Of a DNA stretch of 64,000 nt, positions 1-8,177 are shown one piece after another; the first letter of the stretch is position 1; each line of letters opens with the position of its first letter. The notes under the pieces are model-generated. The model worked only from the letters and a program-made list of their open reading frames with translations. It was not told where the DNA came from and did not search any database. The DNA lies in the NCBI GenBank assembly GCA_930990965.1, contig CAKNRQ010000004.1:1-64000 (forward strand), read 5' to 3'. The DNA is from an uncultured Clostridia bacterium. GTDB taxonomy: Bacteria > Bacillota > Clostridia > Oscillospirales > Oscillospiraceae. The translations under genes were made by a program, and so were the position numbers.

Positions 1-90
1 AGCTCCTACACCAGGGCTCTTTTTGTACTGTCCGTATATTCTGGGGCCGTTCACATCTGCAGGAGGCTGTTTTTATTATTGTGTGCTTCC

Positions 91-831
91 TCAGTGCTGC
101 ATGAAGCGCGAGAGGAAATCGCGCGTCTCCTGACGCTCGGGGTTCTTGAACATGTGTTCGGGGTCGCCCTGCTCCCATATCACGCCATCTTTCATAAAGA
201 CAACGTTGGCCGAAACGTCGCGGGCGAAGGCCATCTCGTGCGTGACGACGAGCATGGTCATGCCCTCATCGGCCAAGGAGCGCATAACGGCGAGGACTTC
301 GCCAACCATCTCGGGGTCGAGCGCGCTCGTGGGCTCGTCGAAGAGCAGTATCTCGGGGTCCATGGCCAGGGCGCGGGCGATGGCCACACGCTGCTTCATG
401 CCGCCGGATATCTGCCGGGGCTTGGCCTTGATGTACGGAGCCATGCCGACGCGCTCAAGGTAACGGAGCGCGTTCTCCTCGGCCTCGGCCGCCGTGCGCT
501 TGAGCACCTTCATCTGGCCGACCATGCAGTTTTTGAGCACGGTCATGTTGTCAAAGAGGTTGAAGCTCTGGAACACCATGCCGACCTTGGCGCGGTACTT
601 GTTGGGGTTCACCTTGCCGGTTATAACGCTCTCACCGTGGAAGAGCACGTCGCCGCTGGTGGGCGTCTCTAGCAGGTTTATGCAGCGCAAAAGCGTGCTC
701 TTGCCGGAGCCCGAAGCGCCGATTATGCTGGTAACATCGCCGGGGCGCACGTCAAAGTCTATGTCGCGCAGCACCTCGTTGGAGCCGAAGTTCTTGGAGA
801 GGTGGCGTACTTCAAGTATGGCGTCGCTCAT
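91..831 (-). CDS. Amino-acid ABC transporter ATP-binding protein (probable lysine importer)
   Basis: This 246-residue ATPase would power uptake of a polar amino acid as a cytoplasmic dimer. Visible motifs in order are Walker A GASGSGKS, the Q-loop region [10 protein letters not shown], an ISGGMKQR signature (usual LSGGQ varied to ISGGM), Walker [13 protein letters not shown] and the switch His in VVTHEM. The length is typical of the GlnQ/HisP family. The ATG at 831 is preceded by AGGAGG, so the further in-frame codons upstream are not needed. It is the last gene of a permease and binding-protein operon, two bases after the permease stop. The lysine riboswitch at the head of the operon suggests lysine as the substrate, which is inference. 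Confidence 0.95.
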   Translation of the reverse strand: MSDAILEVRHLSKNFGSNEVLRDIDFDVRPGDVTSIIGASGSGKSTLLRCINLLETPTSGDVLFHGESVITGKVNPNKYRAKVGMVFQSFNLFDNMTVLKNCMVGQMKVLKRTAAEAEENALRYLERVGMAPYIKAKPRQISGGMKQRVAIARALAMDPEILLFDEPTSALDPEMVGEVLAVMRSLADEGMTMLVVTHEMAFARDVSANVVFMKDGVIWEQGDPEHMFKNPERQETRDFLSRFMQH

Positions 832-832
832 C

Positions 833-1732
833 TTACCTGCCTCCTCTCGTGCTGCCGTTGCGGTTCTTGAGCGCGAGGCGCATACGCTTGCGCTCTTCTT
901 CTGTCGTGCCAAACTCGCTGCTGCGCTCGTCGAAGGGCGTGCCGCGGTCGGGGTGGCTGTAGGTGCCTGCGGTCATTGTGAGGTCGTCGGTCTGGACCAG
1001 CTCATAGCTGCTGCTGCCGTCCATGCGGCGCTCGAGCCAGCGCAGCAGCAGGGAGGCAGTAAGCGTGACGATGAGGTAGCCTATCATCTCAATCGTTGCG
1101 CTGGGGAAGTACATGTTGTTGACGCCGGTGATATAGCGGTGGCGGGCAAAGAACTCGGTGAAGCCGATGATGAACATGACCGAGGTGTCCTTCACGTTGA
1201 TGATGAAATTGTTACCTATCTGCGGCATGATGTTGCGGATGGCCTGCGGCAGTATGACGCTGGTCATGGTCTGGAAGTGGTTCATGCCGATGGCCTTGGC
1301 GCCCTCGGTCTGGCCTGGGTCAATCGAGATTATGCCGCCGCGTACGCTCTCGGCCATATACGCGCCGGTGTTTATGGAGACGATAAGTATCGCTGCAAAC
1401 CAGATGCTGTCGAAGCGGTAGGTGTTGTTGGTGAAGTAGGGCAGGCCATAGAAGATGAACACGGCCTGCAGTATCATGGGCGTGCCGCGGAAGACTTCCA
1501 CATAGATGCGGACGATAGCGCGCACGACCTTGAGCAGGACGCGCTTTACAAGCGAGTCGTTTTTGGAATAAGGTATCGTGTTCAGGATGCCACAGGCCAG
1601 GCCAATAATGAAGCCTATCACCGTAGCGACGATAGCCAGGATGAGCGTATTGCCCATGTCCTTGAGGTAGGCCGTGCCGTAGGCGTCCCAAAGCGCTCCT
1701 ACGTCACTGAATAGTTGTGAAAATCTGTCCAT
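833..1732 (-). CDS. Amino-acid ABC transporter permease (HisM/GlnP family)
   Basis: This 299-residue integral membrane permease has a BPD_transp_1-type core with several hydrophobic segments (for example near [20 protein letters not shown]) and the EAA-loop region around [13 protein letters not shown], where the ATPase docks. The ATG at 1732 has AAGGGG upstream; an earlier GTG at 1768 would overlap that ribosome binding site, so 1732 is preferred. The C-terminal tail after the last helix is polar and about 60 residues long, longer than many homologues. It lies between the solute-binding protein and the ATPase and belongs to the lysine-riboswitch operon. Confidence 0.93.
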   Translation of the reverse strand: MDRFSQLFSDVGALWDAYGTAYLKDMGNTLILAIVATVIGFIIGLACGILNTIPYSKNDSLVKRVLLKVVRAIVRIYVEVFRGTPMILQAVFIFYGLPYFTNNTYRFDSIWFAAILIVSINTGAYMAESVRGGIISIDPGQTEGAKAIGMNHFQTMTSVILPQAIRNIMPQIGNNFIINVKDTSVMFIIGFTEFFARHRYITGVNNMYFPSATIEMIGYLIVTLTASLLLRWLERRMDGSSSYELVQTDDLTMTAGTYSHPDRGTPFDERSSEFGTTEEERKRMRLALKNRNGSTRGGR

Positions 1733-1771
1733 CGGCAGTGAAAACCCCTTTAAAATATGTATTGGCACTTA

Positions 1772-1798
1772 CAGGGCGCGCCGTTCGGACGCGCCCTG
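1772..1798 (-). promoter_or_regulatory. Intercistronic hairpin between binding protein and permease genes
   Basis: CAGGGCGCG (1772-1780) and CGCGCCCTG (1790-1798) form a 9-bp stem in the gap between the binding-protein stop and the permease start. There is no U-tract, so it is more likely an mRNA-stabilising or partial attenuating hairpin that keeps binding protein in excess. Similar hairpins follow the two other solute-binding genes in this window. Confidence 0.6.
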
Positions 1799-1822
1799 GT
1801 GACCTATTTGTCAGCTTTCAGC

Positions 1823-2797
1823 TCAGATCTCCGGCTGGACGGAGATAGCGTAGTTCATGATGGTGTTGAAGTCGTCGCGGTCCATCTGGTTCAGGACGGC
1901 GTTCATGGCGTTGAGCAGGGTCTCATTGCCCTTCTGGACGCTGATGCCGATGTTGACGTTCTCGGCGCGCTCTTCCTCGGTGGAGAACTGGAAGTCGCCG
2001 TCAGTGCCGGCGAAGTTCAGGATGACGAGGTTGTCATCCTTCTGGGCGGCGGCGGTGGCGGTGGGTACGTCGGTGCAGATGTAGTCGCACTGGCCGGTGG
2101 TCAGGCTCATTATCATGCTGGGCGCGGTCTCGGCCGGGGCGAGGAGGTTCACGTCGGGGATCTGGGGCAGGCAGGAGTCATACCAGATGGTGCCGCTCTG
2201 AGCGGTGGCAGTGCCGCCGGCGAGGTCGGCAATGCTCTGGGCGTTGGCGTACTCGCTGTCCTTGGTGGTGACGATGACGATGTCGGCGTAGTAATACGGG
2301 CCAGCCATATCAACCTGGGCCAGACGGTCGGCGGTCATGCTCTGGCCGGCGATGTTGGCGTCGTAGAGACCGCTCTGTACGCCCGGGGCCAGGGAATCCC
2401 ACGCGCTGGAGACGATCTCAAGGTCCCAGCCGTAGACGTCGCAGATGATCTGGGCCATCATGACGTCGTAGCCGTTGGCGTAGCTGCCGGAGGCGTTGGA
2501 GATTTCAACGGCGCCGTTGGAGTCGTCCATCTGCGTCCAGTTGTAAGGGGCGTAGGCGCACTCCATGGCGACGGTCAGCACGCCGTCCTCAACGCCCTGC
2601 ACAGCGGCGGGGTCGATGTCCTCGGGGACAACGAGGCTGTCAATGACGGCCTGGGCGGCTTCCTGAGGGTTGACAGTGGGCTCGACGCTCTCTTCGGTGT
2701 CGGGATCGGCGCTGGTCTGGGGCTCAGTCTCGCTGCCGCAGGCGGCCAGGGTGAAGACCATGACGAGAGCGAGCATCATTGCAAGAAACTTTCTCAT
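1823..2797 (-). CDS. Amino-acid ABC transporter substrate-binding lipoprotein
   Basis: This 324-residue exported binding protein begins with a lipoprotein signal: MRKFLAMM, a hydrophobic run, then the lipobox LAAC. The mature part matches the SBP_bac_3 family (VAMECAYAPYNWTQ near the N-terminus, GYDVMMAQIICDVYGW, then SGTIWYDSCLP). An acidic Ser/Thr-Pro linker follows the lipid-anchored Cys, as usual in Gram-positive lipoproteins. Two in-frame ATGs exist (2803 and 2797); AAAGGA lies at good spacing only from the second. It is the first gene after a lysine riboswitch and terminator, so lysine or a related cationic amino acid is the likely ligand. Confidence 0.93.
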   Translation of the reverse strand: MRKFLAMMLALVMVFTLAACGSETEPQTSADPDTEESVEPTVNPQEAAQAVIDSLVVPEDIDPAAVQGVEDGVLTVAMECAYAPYNWTQMDDSNGAVEISNASGSYANGYDVMMAQIICDVYGWDLEIVSSAWDSLAPGVQSGLYDANIAGQSMTADRLAQVDMAGPYYYADIVIVTTKDSEYANAQSIADLAGGTATAQSGTIWYDSCLPQIPDVNLLAPAETAPSMIMSLTTGQCDYICTDVPTATAAAQKDDNLVILNFAGTDGDFQFSTEEERAENVNIGISVQKGNETLLNAMNAVLNQMDRDDFNTIMNYAISVQPEI

Positions 2798-2892
2798 TTT
2801 CATTTTCCTTTCACTTTGCTTTTGTCTACGCGATTTTCGCGGCGGGTCTCACGCCCGCTGGTGCCCATTGCGAAGCTCAAGGAAAACTAGAC

Positions 2893-2943
2893 AACAAAAA
2901 ACCGCCCTTGAACTTCTACTCCGGTGGTGAAGTCAATGGCGGC
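2893..2943 (-). terminator. Intrinsic terminator of the lysine riboswitch expression platform
   Basis: On the minus strand CCGCCATTGACTTC pairs with GAAGTTCAAGGGCGG (one mismatch, one bulge) and is followed by TTTTTTG. It lies between the lysine aptamer and the binding-protein gene, which is where a lysine-induced terminator is expected. Confidence 0.85.
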
Positions 2944-2967
2944 AAAAAATTGCTTTCATTTGGTTTC

Positions 2968-3122
2968 GATAGCGCTCCACAACCGTGACAGTCCGACGGA
3001 TCTTATCCCCCGGCCCGGGCAACGAACACGCAGACACCCATTCGCTCCCTCGGCGGCTTCCCCTTTCGGCACACGCTGTCTGGCGTTTTTACGTGCGTAC
3101 TCTTGTCGGCCGCGCCTCTATC
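2968..3122 (-). promoter_or_regulatory. Lysine riboswitch (L-box)
   Basis: Read on the minus strand, the leader contains the conserved lysine-aptamer blocks in order: GATAGAGGCGCG at the 5' end, CAAGAGTACGC, GAAAGGGGAAGCCGCCGAGG, GACTGTCACGG and GTGGAGCGCTATC at the 3' end. GATAG and CTATC close stem P1. These blocks match the well-known lysC leader almost word for word. A terminator follows, so lysine should switch off the ABC importer downstream. Confidence 0.9.
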
Positions 3123-3142
3123 TTTCATATGAAATTGGCTCT

Positions 3143-3170
3143 ATTATACACGCTGGTACGCATTTGTCAA
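3143..3170 (-). promoter_or_regulatory. Sigma-A promoter of the lysine ABC transporter operon
   Basis: On the minus strand TTGACA (3170-3165) and TATAAT (3148-3143) are separated by 16 bp, both perfect hexamers. Transcription would begin near 3136, a few bases before the riboswitch. Confidence 0.85.
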
Positions 3171-3210
3171 TAGGGCGCGAAAAAATAATTTCTGCCAGAG
3201 TGCGGGACAC

Positions 3211-3239
3211 TTGCGAGTTTGCGGCACTTACTATATAAT
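3211..3239 (+). promoter_or_regulatory. Promoter of the LysR regulator gene
   Basis: TTGCGA (3211-3216) and TATAAT (3234-3239) are 17 bp apart, 42 bp ahead of the lysR-type start codon. Confidence 0.65.
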
Positions 3240-3280
3240 ATTGATATGAATAAACTCTGAGAGTTTGGAGGCACATCGCT

Positions 3281-4156
3281 ATGCCTGTGAATAAATATGA
3301 AGCGTTTATGCGAGCCGTGGAGCTGCGGAGCATTACCCGTGCCGCCGAAAGCCTGGGCGTGACGCAGTCGGCGGTGTCGCACATGATAAACTCACTCGAA
3401 AGCGAGCTGGGATTTGCGCTGCTGCGCCGCTCACGCTCCGGCGCTTACCCCACAGGCGACGGGGCCAGAGTCATACCGGCTATACGAGGCATACTCTCCT
3501 CCTATGAGCAGCTCGAGCAGACGGCCAGCGCCATACGCGGCCTGGACCGAGGCACCGTGAGGATAGGCACCTTCACCAGCGTCGGAGTGCACTGGCTTCC
3601 GGGTATAATCGCCGCCTTCCAGGCAGAGTATCCGAACGTCGAGCTCAAGCTCATGAGCGGAGACTACCACGACGTGGAGCTCTGGCTTGCCGACGGCAGC
3701 GCCGACTTGGGCTTTGTACCCATGCCTACCCAGCTCAAAGGCGAGGTTACACCGCTGGTAAACGACCGGCTGCTGGCCGTGATACCGGCCGGACATCCGC
3801 TCGCCGGGGCTGAGAGCTTTCCCGTCGAGGCCCTCGCGCGCGAGACGTTTATAGGCTTGCTCGAGACCAGCGACCGGGACGCCCGCGGCGTGCTGGCCCA
3901 GTGCGGCGGGACGCCTGAAGTGAAATACACCACCAAGGACGACTACGCCGTCATAGCTATGGTGGGCTGCGGCCTGGGTGTGAGCGTTATGCCGGAGCTC
4001 CTGCTTAAAAACTGTCCTGAAGACGTCTGCTGCCTGCCGCTGAACCCTCCTGCCAGCCGTACAATAGGGCTGTGTCTTCCTGACGCGGACAGAGCCGGAC
4101 CGGCAACCAGACGCTTTGCAGAACGAGCCTGCGAGTGGGTCAGAGCTCATTTTTGA
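3281..4156 (+). CDS. LysR family transcriptional regulator
   Basis: This 291-residue regulator has an N-terminal winged helix-turn-helix (about residues 5-60, SITRAAESLGVTQSAVSHMI) and a LysR substrate-binding domain (from about residue 90, VRIGTFTSVGVHWLPGI). The ATG at 3281 follows GGAGG. It sits just upstream of the TAXI TRAP transporter on the same strand, although that transporter has its own promoter, so control of the transporter is an inference from position. The effector cannot be read from the sequence. Confidence 0.92.
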   Translation: MPVNKYEAFMRAVELRSITRAAESLGVTQSAVSHMINSLESELGFALLRRSRSGAYPTGDGARVIPAIRGILSSYEQLEQTASAIRGLDRGTVRIGTFTSVGVHWLPGIIAAFQAEYPNVELKLMSGDYHDVELWLADGSADLGFVPMPTQLKGEVTPLVNDRLLAVIPAGHPLAGAESFPVEALARETFIGLLETSDRDARGVLAQCGGTPEVKYTTKDDYAVIAMVGCGLGVSVMPELLLKNCPEDVCCLPLNPPASRTIGLCLPDADRAGPATRRFAERACEWVRAHF

Positions 4157-4209
4157 ATTAACGAGCTGAAAATTTTGCAGCTTTCCGCAACATTTATTCA
4201 TAAAGCCTA

Positions 4210-4238
4210 TTGAAATCCCGGCTCAAAGGGGTTATACT
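4210..4238 (+). promoter_or_regulatory. Promoter of the TAXI TRAP transporter operon
   Basis: TTGAAA (4210-4215) and TATACT (4233-4238) are separated by 17 bp, 63 bp ahead of the binding-protein start. Confidence 0.7.
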
Positions 4239-4301
4239 GAAATAGTAATGAATTTTGCGGAAGACAAAACTGCAAAAACAAACCCAGAGGGAGGAAACAA
4301 A

Positions 4302-5330
4302 ATGAAGAAGAGACTGCTTGCACTTTCACTTGCTCTTGTGATGGTGTTTGTCCTCGCCGCCTGCGGTGAGAGCACAACTGACCCCAGCGCCGAGCCCAGC
4401 ACCGCTCCGAGCGCCGCCGTGAGCGTGGGCCCGGCCGACGTTCCCGACGTTGAAGCCAGCGCCAACCTCCAGTTCGGCACCGGCAGCCCCACCGGCACCT
4501 ACTACGGTTTCGGCAGCACCTTTGGAACCTACATATCCAACAACACCGGCGTTAGTATCACCGCCGTGTCCACTGCCGGTTCCCAGGCCAACATTGAGAT
4601 GGTCGACGCCGGCGAGTATGACCTCGGTTTCGTCCAGTCCGACGTTATGAGCTATGCCTACGCCGGCACCAACCTCTTCACCGAGCCTGTCACCGGCTTC
4701 ACAACTCTCGCCGCTCTCTACATGGAGCAGGTGCAGATAGTCACCCTTGACCCCGAAATCAAGACCGTTGCTGATCTGGAAGGCAAGACCGTCTCCATCG
4801 GCGCTGTCGGCTCCGGCGTCTACTTCAACGCCCTTGACGTGCTCGGCGCCTACGGCCTGACCGAAGAGGACATCGACCCCGTAACCCAGAACTTCGACGA
4901 CAGTGTCGAGAGCCTGCAGGATGGCCGCATCGACGCCGCCTTCATCGTCGCCGGCGCCCCGACCACCAGCATCACCCAGCTCGCCACCACTAACGACGTC
5001 TACCTCGTCAGCCTCGACCAGGAGCACATCGACGCTCTGATCGAGACCAGCCCTTACTACAGCGCCTACACCATCTCCAAGGATGTCTACGGCACTGAAG
5101 AGGATTGCACCACCGTCGCCATCAGCGCCGTGCTGATTGGCTCTGCCGACCTGGACCCCGACGTGGCCTACACCATAGTCTACACGCTCTTCCAGAATGC
5201 GGACAAGATCAGCCACCTCAAGGCTTCTGAGCTCGATATTGAGTTTGCATCTTCCATCACCGACGTTCCGTACAACGAAGGCGCTGCCCGTTACTTCTCC
5301 GAGCAGGGTATAGAGGTCCCGACGGCCTGA
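4302..5330 (+). CDS. TAXI family TRAP transporter solute-binding lipoprotein
   Basis: This 342-residue protein has a lipoprotein signal (MKKRLLALSLAL, lipobox LAAC) and a Ser/Pro-rich linker. The mature domain begins with FGTGSPTGTYYGFGS, the hallmark of TAXI (TRAP-associated extracytoplasmic immunogenic) binding proteins, and carries KTVSIGAVGSGVYFNA in the middle. The ATG at 4302 follows GAGGGAGG; the in-frame ATG at 4248 lacks a comparable site. It binds an organic anion, perhaps a dicarboxylate or amino acid, and hands it to the fused 4TM-12TM permease encoded next. The substrate is not determined by the sequence. Confidence 0.93.
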   Translation: MKKRLLALSLALVMVFVLAACGESTTDPSAEPSTAPSAAVSVGPADVPDVEASANLQFGTGSPTGTYYGFGSTFGTYISNNTGVSITAVSTAGSQANIEMVDAGEYDLGFVQSDVMSYAYAGTNLFTEPVTGFTTLAALYMEQVQIVTLDPEIKTVADLEGKTVSIGAVGSGVYFNALDVLGAYGLTEEDIDPVTQNFDDSVESLQDGRIDAAFIVAGAPTTSITQLATTNDVYLVSLDQEHIDALIETSPYYSAYTISKDVYGTEEDCTTVAISAVLIGSADLDPDVAYTIVYTLFQNADKISHLKASELDIEFASSITDVPYNEGAARYFSEQGIEVPTA

Positions 5331-5358
5331 TTTTCCGGTAAATCAATACTGCGTTCGT

Positions 5359-5387
5359 CCGCGGCGCCCACAGCCAGGGCGCCGCGG
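5359..5387 (+). promoter_or_regulatory. Intercistronic hairpin after the TAXI binding-protein gene
   Basis: CCGCGGCGCCC (5359-5369) and GGGCGCCGCGG (5377-5387) form a perfect 11-bp stem with a 7-nt loop just before the ribosome binding site of the permease gene. No real U-tract follows, so it may protect the upstream mRNA or partly attenuate the permease. Confidence 0.65.
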
Positions 5388-5407
5388 CTTTCGCAAGGAG
5401 GTATATA

Positions 5408-7471
5408 ATGTCTGAGAGGAAGAAAAAGAAAACCGAAGGGCTGTTCTCGGACGAAGTTGTGGACAAGAACGTCCAGGAACAGCCGCACTACGAGAAGCCG
5501 CATGTAAAGGGCTTCGACGGCGCTTCTTACGAGCCTGAGGAGGATCAGGCCGCTGCTGCCGACGTGGACGTCGGCACTATGGAGGACGTCGAAGCTATCA
5601 TGCGTAAGTACGACCGTGAGTCGAACACGCGCATTTGGGAAGGTCGGCAGAAGTGGGTTGTCGACACCCTTATGGCGATATTCTCTGCCTACTGCATCTA
5701 CTCCACCCTGACCACAAGAGCGGCCATTGAGGTCCGTCTCACTGCCTTTATGGGCTGCATTATCATACTGGGATTTTTGACCTATCCCGCCAGCAAGAAG
5801 CACGTCAAGGTCAATTCTCTGCCCTGGTACGACATTGTACTGATGCTGCTGGGCGCAGCTGCGTTCTTCTTCTATTGCTTCAGCTACGACGACATAAGCC
5901 GTACTCTTACCAGCCCCATCCGCATGACCATGACATACAACATCATTGGTATCGTGGGACTGCTGGTGCTTGCCGAACTTTGCCGCCGCTGTGTTGGCCT
6001 GCCCATACTCTGTGTTGCGGGCGCCCTGCTCATCTACACTTTTGCGAGCGGCCAGAGCCTGAACGCTGTTATTCACAGCCTGTTTTACTCCACGCAGGGC
6101 GTGCTCTCTACCCCGGTTAACGTCTGCGCGAAGTTCATAGTTGTGTTTATAATTTTTGGCGCTTTCCTGGAACGAACAGGTATAGCCAATTTCTTTATAG
6201 ATCTGGCAAACTCTGTGGCAGGCTCCGCTTCCGGCGGCCCGGCGAAGGTCGCGGTTGTTGCTAGCGCGCTGGAGGGCATGGTGTCCGGCAGCTCGGTTGC
6301 TAACACCGTCGGCTCCGGCTCCATCACCATCCCCCTAATGAAAAAGACCGGTTACCGCGCTGAGTTCGCCGGCGCCGTCGAGGCTGCAGCCTCCACTGGC
6401 GGCCAGATAATGCCCCCCATAATGGGCGCGGCGGCCTTCCTGATGACAGAGTACGTCGGCGAGCCGTACAGCGAGATTGCCATGCGCGCCATATTGCCCG
6501 CAGTGCTCTACTTCCTCGGAATCTTCATCGCCGTGCACCTCGAGGCCAAGAAGAGCGGGCTCAAGGGCATTCCGCGCAGCGAGCTGCCCAAGTTCACCGA
6601 GCTTGTAAAGAAGGTTTACCTGCTGGCCCCGCTGATAGTGCTGATTTACCTGGTTACATCCAACTCCAACACCATTCAGGTCAGCGCTTCCATCGCCATC
6701 ATAGTGGCGGTTGTGGCCAGCCTCTTCGACAAGGAAAACCGCATCACTCCGAAGCGCTTTTTTGAGGCTCTGGCAGCAGGTGCGCGCGGTACCATCACCG
6801 TCGCAGTTGCCTGCGGTGTGGCTGGCATAATCGCCGGCTGCATCACCGTTACCGGCCTCGGCAGCACTCTGATAAGCGCTGTTATAAACCTTTCCGGCGG
6901 CCATCTGATGATCGGACTCGTGCTCACTATGATTTGCTGCATCATCCTCGGCATGGGTGTGCCGACTACCGCCAACTACTGCATCATGGCCACAACCTGC
7001 GCCCCTATCCTCGTTGAGCTGGGCGTTGACCTCGTTGCCGCGCACTTCTTCGTGTTCTACTTCGGCATAGTTGCTGATATCACGCCGCCGGTTGCCCTCG
7101 CAGCTTACGCCGGCAGCGCCATTGCCAAGAGCAACCCGATGAAGACAGGCGTGCAGGCGACAAAACTTGCAATAGGCGCATTTATAGTTCCGTATGTGTT
7201 TGCATACAGCCCATCCATGTTGTTTATAGGCGCAACAGTGGGAGATATTGTCCTCATCTGCATTACAGCTGTGCTGGGTATGTTCGGCGTGGCGGTTGCA
7301 ATGAACGGATTCCTTTATGTGAAGCTCAATCCGATTTTCCGCATTATGTTCATGGCCGGCGGCTTACTGCTGCTTGTCCCCGGTATTTGGACGGATATTG
7401 CCGGACTGGTAGTCCTGGCCGGATTGACGCTCATAGTGCGTTCCATGCGCGGACGCGCCCAGAAAGCCTAG
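5408..7471 (+). CDS. TRAP transporter fused permease (4TM/12TM, DctQM-like)
   Basis: This 687-residue membrane protein joins the small (DctQ-like) and large (DctM-like) TRAP subunits, as usual for TAXI systems. A soluble, charged N-terminus of about 75 residues precedes the first helix (VDTLMAIFSAYCIYS). The large-subunit core carries GMVSGSSVANTVGSGSITIP and GGQIMPPIMGAAAFLM, and later ILGMGVPTTANYCIMATT and DITPPVALAAYAGS, all characteristic of the fused family. The ATG at 5408 follows AAGGAGG. It forms a two-gene operon with the binding protein and ends at a strong terminator. Energy comes from a sodium or proton gradient in known members. Confidence 0.94.
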   Translation: MSERKKKKTEGLFSDEVVDKNVQEQPHYEKPHVKGFDGASYEPEEDQAAAADVDVGTMEDVEAIMRKYDRESNTRIWEGRQKWVVDTLMAIFSAYCIYSTLTTRAAIEVRLTAFMGCIIILGFLTYPASKKHVKVNSLPWYDIVLMLLGAAAFFFYCFSYDDISRTLTSPIRMTMTYNIIGIVGLLVLAELCRRCVGLPILCVAGALLIYTFASGQSLNAVIHSLFYSTQGVLSTPVNVCAKFIVVFIIFGAFLERTGIANFFIDLANSVAGSASGGPAKVAVVASALEGMVSGSSVANTVGSGSITIPLMKKTGYRAEFAGAVEAAASTGGQIMPPIMGAAAFLMTEYVGEPYSEIAMRAILPAVLYFLGIFIAVHLEAKKSGLKGIPRSELPKFTELVKKVYLLAPLIVLIYLVTSNSNTIQVSASIAIIVAVVASLFDKENRITPKRFFEALAAGARGTITVAVACGVAGIIAGCITVTGLGSTLISAVINLSGGHLMIGLVLTMICCIILGMGVPTTANYCIMATTCAPILVELGVDLVAAHFFVFYFGIVADITPPVALAAYAGSAIAKSNPMKTGVQATKLAIGAFIVPYVFAYSPSMLFIGATVGDIVLICITAVLGMFGVAVAMNGFLYVKLNPIFRIMFMAGGLLLLVPGIWTDIAGLVVLAGLTLIVRSMRGRAQKA

Positions 7472-7485
7472 AGAGCATATCAAAA

Positions 7486-7520
7486 CCAAAAAGGCCCGTT
7501 TTTAAACGGGCCTTTTTTGG
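7486..7520. terminator. Bidirectional intrinsic terminator
   Basis: AAGGCCCGTTTTTAAACGGGCCTT is a GC-rich hairpin flanked by an A-run on the left and a T-run on the right. It can end the TRAP operon on the plus strand and the spoVT transcript on the minus strand. Confidence 0.88.
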
Positions 7521-7532
7521 TATCTGAATGAG

Positions 7533-8075
7533 TCAAGCCTCCATTTGTTTGCCAAGAAAACCGGCCACGGTTTCTGCCAGCTTGTACTCTACTTCGGTAG
7601 CCGGAGGGCTGTTTTTTGGCTGGGCGAAGATTATGCAGCCCATGAGGTCACCCTCGCTGACTACGGGCGCCGCGACAGCGACGGAAAATGGACCGTCGTT
7701 TTCCGTTATCGGCAGCTCGGGCGTGCCGCTTTGATGCCTGTAGATGCGCCTGGCTTCCATTAGCTGTTCCAGCTCCGGGCTAACGCGCTTGCTGAGCAGT
7801 TCGCGCTTGCCGCCGCCGGATACAGCTATTACAGAGTCACGGTCGCACACTGCTGCGAGCGAATCGGTGGAGCGGTGCAGCGAATCACAAATCTGTGCGG
7901 CGAAATCCGACAGTTCCCCGATCGGGGAGTACTTCTTAAAGATGACCTCCCCGTCCTTGTCCGTAAATATCTCCAGCGGGTCGCCCTCGCGGATACGAAG
8001 GGTGCGGCGAATCTCTTTGGGGATGACAACACGTCCGAGATCGTCAATGCGGCGTACAATGCCGGTCGCTTTCAT
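7533..8075 (-). CDS. spoVT: Stage V sporulation protein T (AbrB-type regulator with GAF-like domain)
   Basis: This 180-residue protein starts with an AbrB/SpoVT swapped-hairpin DNA-binding domain (residues 1-50, GIVRRIDDLGRVVIPKEI and LRIREGDPLEIF). The rest is a GAF-like sensor domain, giving the usual SpoVT length of about 178. In Bacillus SpoVT is made in the forespore and tunes sigma-G genes; the same role is inferred here and marks the organism as a spore former. The ATG at 8075 follows AGGAGG. It is monocistronic and read against the TRAP operon. Confidence 0.93.
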   Translation of the reverse strand: MKATGIVRRIDDLGRVVIPKEIRRTLRIREGDPLEIFTDKDGEVIFKKYSPIGELSDFAAQICDSLHRSTDSLAAVCDRDSVIAVSGGGKRELLSKRVSPELEQLMEARRIYRHQSGTPELPITENDGPFSVAVAAPVVSEGDLMGCIIFAQPKNSPPATEVEYKLAETVAGFLGKQMEA

Positions 8076-8177
8076 AGGATACCTCCTGCTTATATTTCTA
8101 TGTGCAGGAATTAGTATCCGCAGTTTCCAGAGCAGTATGCGTGAGGGGAAATTTGGAAGGCACAGCGCAAATTAACG

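Noticed and set aside
494..1714. Long plus-strand open frame opposite the ABC permease
   Set aside because: It is antisense to a clear permease and ATPase, with low-complexity Ala/Val/Asp content typical of shadow frames in GC-rich DNA.
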